DNA of 64,000 bases from Leeuwenhoekiella marinoflava DSM 3653 (GTDB taxonomy: Bacteria; Bacteroidota; Bacteroidia; Flavobacteriales; Flavobacteriaceae). The position numbers were made by a program, and so were the translations under genes. Within the stretch, counting starts at the first letter, position 1, and the number at the start of each line of letters is the position of its first letter. This document shows positions 61,647 through 64,000 of the stretch, in pieces. Where the stretch lies: the NCBI RefSeq assembly GCF_900129005.1, contig NZ_FQUN01000011.1, positions 1 through 64,000 on the forward strand, written 5' to 3'. Under the pieces are notes generated by a model. The model did no database searches, had not been told where the DNA came from, and worked only from the letters and a program-made list of their open reading frames with translations.

Positions 61647-63551
61647 ATGAAAAACACCATTGCAGAACGCGTTGCCGACTTTTTAAAGCGGTATCCACCT
61701 TTCCAGTTTATGGAATCTGAAAGTTTGTTGCAAATAGCCGGACAGGTTCAGGTGCTTTATTTTGAGAAAGACAAGCCTGTTTTTAAAGAAAAAGACACCA
61801 ACCATAGCATGTTTTACGTGGTAAAAGACGGTGCGGTACGCTTGTTCAGAACCGTTGATAACGAACCCAAGATCGCAGACATCTGTGATGAAGGAGATCT
61901 TTTTGGGCTACGGCCTTTGATCACTAAAGAGGATTATGAACTCTCTGCTTCTGCAAATGAAGAGTCCATTCTTTATGGAATTCCCATAGACTTGTTTTTA
62001 CCCATCGCGCTGGAGCATAAAGAGGTGAGCAACTTTCTCATAGCCTCCTTTGCTTCTAATGTGAGCGACCCCTACTCTCTTGAAGAAAGCGGAAAGCTCT
62101 TTACAGAATATTCGGTGGAGCGGAACAGTGAGATTTTTGATCTTCAAAAAGCGCGGTATTCTAAAAACATTCTTACATGCAGCCCGGATACGAGTATTCA
62201 AATTGCTGCAAAAAAGATGAGCCACCGCGATGTGGGTTCGATCATAGTGACTGACGATGAAAAGCCGGTAGGAATTATAACAAACCGTGATCTACGAGAC
62301 CGTATTGCTACGGGAGCACACAGCATTACAGACCCGGTTACTAAAATTATGAGTGCACCGGTACGTTGTTTTCAGAAAGATCCTACCGTTGCACAGGCAC
62401 AATTGATCATGCTTAAAAATGAAGTCAATCACCTGTGTATTACCGAAGACGGAACACCAGATTCTAAACTACTCGGTTTAATCACCGAACACGACATCGT
62501 GGTTTCTTTTGCAAATAACCCGGTCGTACTCTTAAAGGAAGTGAAATTGGCACAACGCACCAAAAGATTACGCGATGTACGCCTGAAAGTATCCCGATTA
62601 CTGAAAAAGTATTTGGATCAAAACCTTCCGTTATCGCAAATTCTCAATATTCTTAACGAAATCAATTATGCGATTGCGGTACGCGCTTTAGAGCTTTCCC
62701 TTAAAAAGATGGAAACCCCGCCTCCGTGTAAATTCGCCTGGTTAGCACTGGGCAGTCAGGGACGAAAAGAACAGTTATTATTTACCGATCAAGACAATGC
62801 GATCGTTTTTGATAACGTACCGGAAGAAGAATACGAAGCCACACAAGCCTATTTTATCAAATTAGCCCGTATAGCCACGCGTGCGATGCACAAAGTGGGG
62901 TATGCCTATTGCCCGGCAGACATGATGGCGAGTAACCCCAGATGGTGTCAGTCGCTCTCAGAATGGAAAAAACAATACGATATCTGGATCACAGATCCTT
63001 CCCCGGAAACCCAACTGCTATCAGCTATTTTCTTTGATTACAGTTATGTCTTTGGCGATACCCAACTGGTAACCAACCTGTCAGACAACATTCTACTGAC
63101 CTTAGATAAAAACCCCATGTTTTACCGGGTAATGGCAAAAGATGCCATACGCAGTCCGTCGCCACTTGGGTTTTTCAGACAGTTCTTAGTGGAAGAAAGC
63201 GGGGATCACAAAGATTTTTTTGATGTAAAAGCTCGTGCATTGATGCCGCTTATTGATGCTGCGCGTGTCTTAAGCCTTAACCACAAATTGCGCAACATCA
63301 ACAATACAGCAGGTCGCTTTGAACGCCTTGCCGAACTGGAAGTGAATAATAAAGAAATCTACGAGAACTGCTCGTATGCCTTTAAAGCCTTGCTTAAGTT
63401 CAGAACCAAACAAGGTATTTTACATGATGACTCCGGGAGGTTTATAGAACTCGCGACCTTAAGCAAAGCCGAAAAACTCAAGTTGAAGCGCTGTTTCAAA
63501 TCCATTCACGATATTCAAGAATTGCTCACGCTTCGTTATAATCTCAAGTAG
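61647..63551 (+). CDS. cNMP-binding / CBS / DUF294 nucleotidyltransferase-like signal protein
   Basis: 634 residues. N-terminal cyclic-nucleotide-binding-like domain (about 15-130), two CBS domains (about 170-290, SIIVTDDEKPVGIITNRDL and LLGLITEHDIV), DUF294 putative nucleotidyltransferase (GSQGRKEQLLFTDQDN at about 369-384 with the D-x-D metal pair) and a C-terminal helical DUF294 region. The layout resembles GlnD-like or (p)ppGpp-like signalling proteins, but the product is unknown. The neighbouring exonuclease gene starts 2 bp after the stop, so the two are co-transcribed and may act together. Confidence 0.85.
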   Translation: MKNTIAERVADFLKRYPPFQFMESESLLQIAGQVQVLYFEKDKPVFKEKDTNHSMFYVVKDGAVRLFRTVDNEPKIADICDEGDLFGLRPLITKEDYELSASANEESILYGIPIDLFLPIALEHKEVSNFLIASFASNVSDPYSLEESGKLFTEYSVERNSEIFDLQKARYSKNILTCSPDTSIQIAAKKMSHRDVGSIIVTDDEKPVGIITNRDLRDRIATGAHSITDPVTKIMSAPVRCFQKDPTVAQAQLIMLKNEVNHLCITEDGTPDSKLLGLITEHDIVVSFANNPVVLLKEVKLAQRTKRLRDVRLKVSRLLKKYLDQNLPLSQILNILNEINYAIAVRALELSLKKMETPPPCKFAWLALGSQGRKEQLLFTDQDNAIVFDNVPEEEYEATQAYFIKLARIATRAMHKVGYAYCPADMMASNPRWCQSLSEWKKQYDIWITDPSPETQLLSAIFFDYSYVFGDTQLVTNLSDNILLTLDKNPMFYRVMAKDAIRSPSPLGFFRQFLVEESGDHKDFFDVKARALMPLIDAARVLSLNHKLRNINNTAGRFERLAELEVNNKEIYENCSYAFKALLKFRTKQGILHDDSGRFIELATLSKAEKLKLKRCFKSIHDIQELLTLRYNLK

Positions 63552-63553
63552 TT

Positions 63554-64000
63554 ATGCACATTCCTTTTTTCAGCAAGAAGCAAGATCCACCAGAATTCTA
63601 TAAAGCGTATGCCGCACAATTTTCGGCTACGAACACCGTAGACTTTGAAACCGCGCGTTTTATAATCTTTGACACCGAAACCACAGGAATTAATGCCCGT
63701 GAAGATCGTATGTTGAGTATAGGTGCATTAGAATTGACCGGCAACCAGATCAATCTTGCCAGTAGTTTTGAACTCTATGTTAAACAAGATATGTTTAGCG
63801 AAGAGGCAGCCGCAATTCACGGAATTCTAAGAGAAAACCGAAAGTATAAGAAGGTCACCGAAGAAGAAGCTGTAAAAGCGTTTTTAAAATTTATAGGTAC
63901 CGGTATTTTAGTAGGGCATCACGTAGGTTTTGATATGGGGATTATCAATTATGCGCTCAAACGGCTGGGAGCTCCCAAACTGAAGAATAAATTTACAGAT
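63554..64000 (+). CDS. DnaQ-like 3'-5' exonuclease, cut by the window end
   Basis: The first 149 residues are visible. The DEDDh exonuclease motif I is IIFDTETTG (Asp40, Glu42). The motif II/III regions are GHHVGFDMGIINYAL and, upstream, EEAAAIHGI, as in epsilon-like proofreading domains of PolIII-type exonucleases. The N-terminus (HIPFFSKKQDPPEFYKAY) is not part of the domain. The gene follows the DUF294 protein by two bases. The C-terminal part is outside the window, so a fused domain cannot be excluded. Confidence 0.88.
   Translation, partial: MHIPFFSKKQDPPEFYKAYAAQFSATNTVDFETARFIIFDTETTGINAREDRMLSIGALELTGNQINLASSFELYVKQDMFSEEAAAIHGILRENRKYKKVTEEEAVKAFLKFIGTGILVGHHVGFDMGIINYALKRLGAPKLKNKFTD

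Overview
The window looks like a chromosomal segment of a member of the Flavobacteriaceae (Bacteroidota), probably marine or free-living. The support is: a SusC/SusD pair and a second TonB-dependent receptor with a carboxypeptidase-like N-terminal domain; Bacteroidota-style promoters (TTTG, about 19-21 bp, TAnnTTTG) with little sign of Shine-Dalgarno sequences; an ExbB signal-peptide variant next to two ExbD proteins; and the flavobacterial order rplM-rpsI-rpsB-tsf near pyrH-frr. Base composition is moderately AT-rich. I cannot name the genus from sequence alone. No rRNA, CRISPR array or intact insertion sequence was seen. One tRNA (Ser, GGA) is present.

Layout. 1-3.6 kb: a retropepsin-like protein, TatD nuclease, a glycerolipid-type acyltransferase and cytoplasmic asparaginase. 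3.7-7.0 kb: tRNA-Ser, then a TonB energy module (ExbB, a four-helix membrane protein, two ExbD proteins) and an outer-membrane barrel. 7.0-12 kb, minus strand: a PAP2-like membrane protein and sigma-54, then a lipoprotein / multispan protein / histidine kinase / response regulator operon. 12-20 kb, minus strand: asnS, an MMPL/RND exporter, a DUF5686-like outer-membrane protein, frr and pyrH. 20-23.5 kb: an AT-rich accessory block on the plus strand that separates pyrH from tsf. It holds a surface lipoprotein with a Gly-rich linker and an HExxH metallopeptidase domain, a small secreted protein, and two paralogous small proteins, one of them broken at two T9 tracts. 23.5-26.5 kb: the tsf-rpsB-rpsI-rplM operon with a near-perfect promoter. 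27-33 kb: SusC, SusD and an M57-like metallopeptidase lipoprotein. 33-43 kb: polA, a small conserved protein, sucB-sucA, a small barrel protein and a polyprenyl diphosphate synthase. 43-49.7 kb: a TetR-TolC-MFP-RND efflux operon with a likely TetR operator. 49.8-52.7 kb: aspS, then a 745-bp region without a convincing gene that carries 11-bp-phased repeat arrays, next to an XRE regulator missing its N-terminal helix. 52.9-57.7 kb: a TonB receptor and an internally duplicated beta-helix-like lipoprotein. 57.8-64 kb: dgt, dxs, tadA, a cNMP/CBS/DUF294 protein and a truncated DnaQ-like exonuclease.

Most of the window is housekeeping: translation, TCA cycle, isoprenoid precursors, DNA polymerase I and nucleotide handling. 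It alternates with outer-membrane transport modules. The ExbB/ExbD module could energise both TonB-dependent receptors. The places most likely to hold undescribed biology are the 20-23.5 kb island (a candidate secreted-effector and immunity-like system with a frameshifted family member), the 51.8-52.2 kb phased-repeat region beside the truncated regulator, and the TonB receptor / duplicated beta-helix lipoprotein pair.
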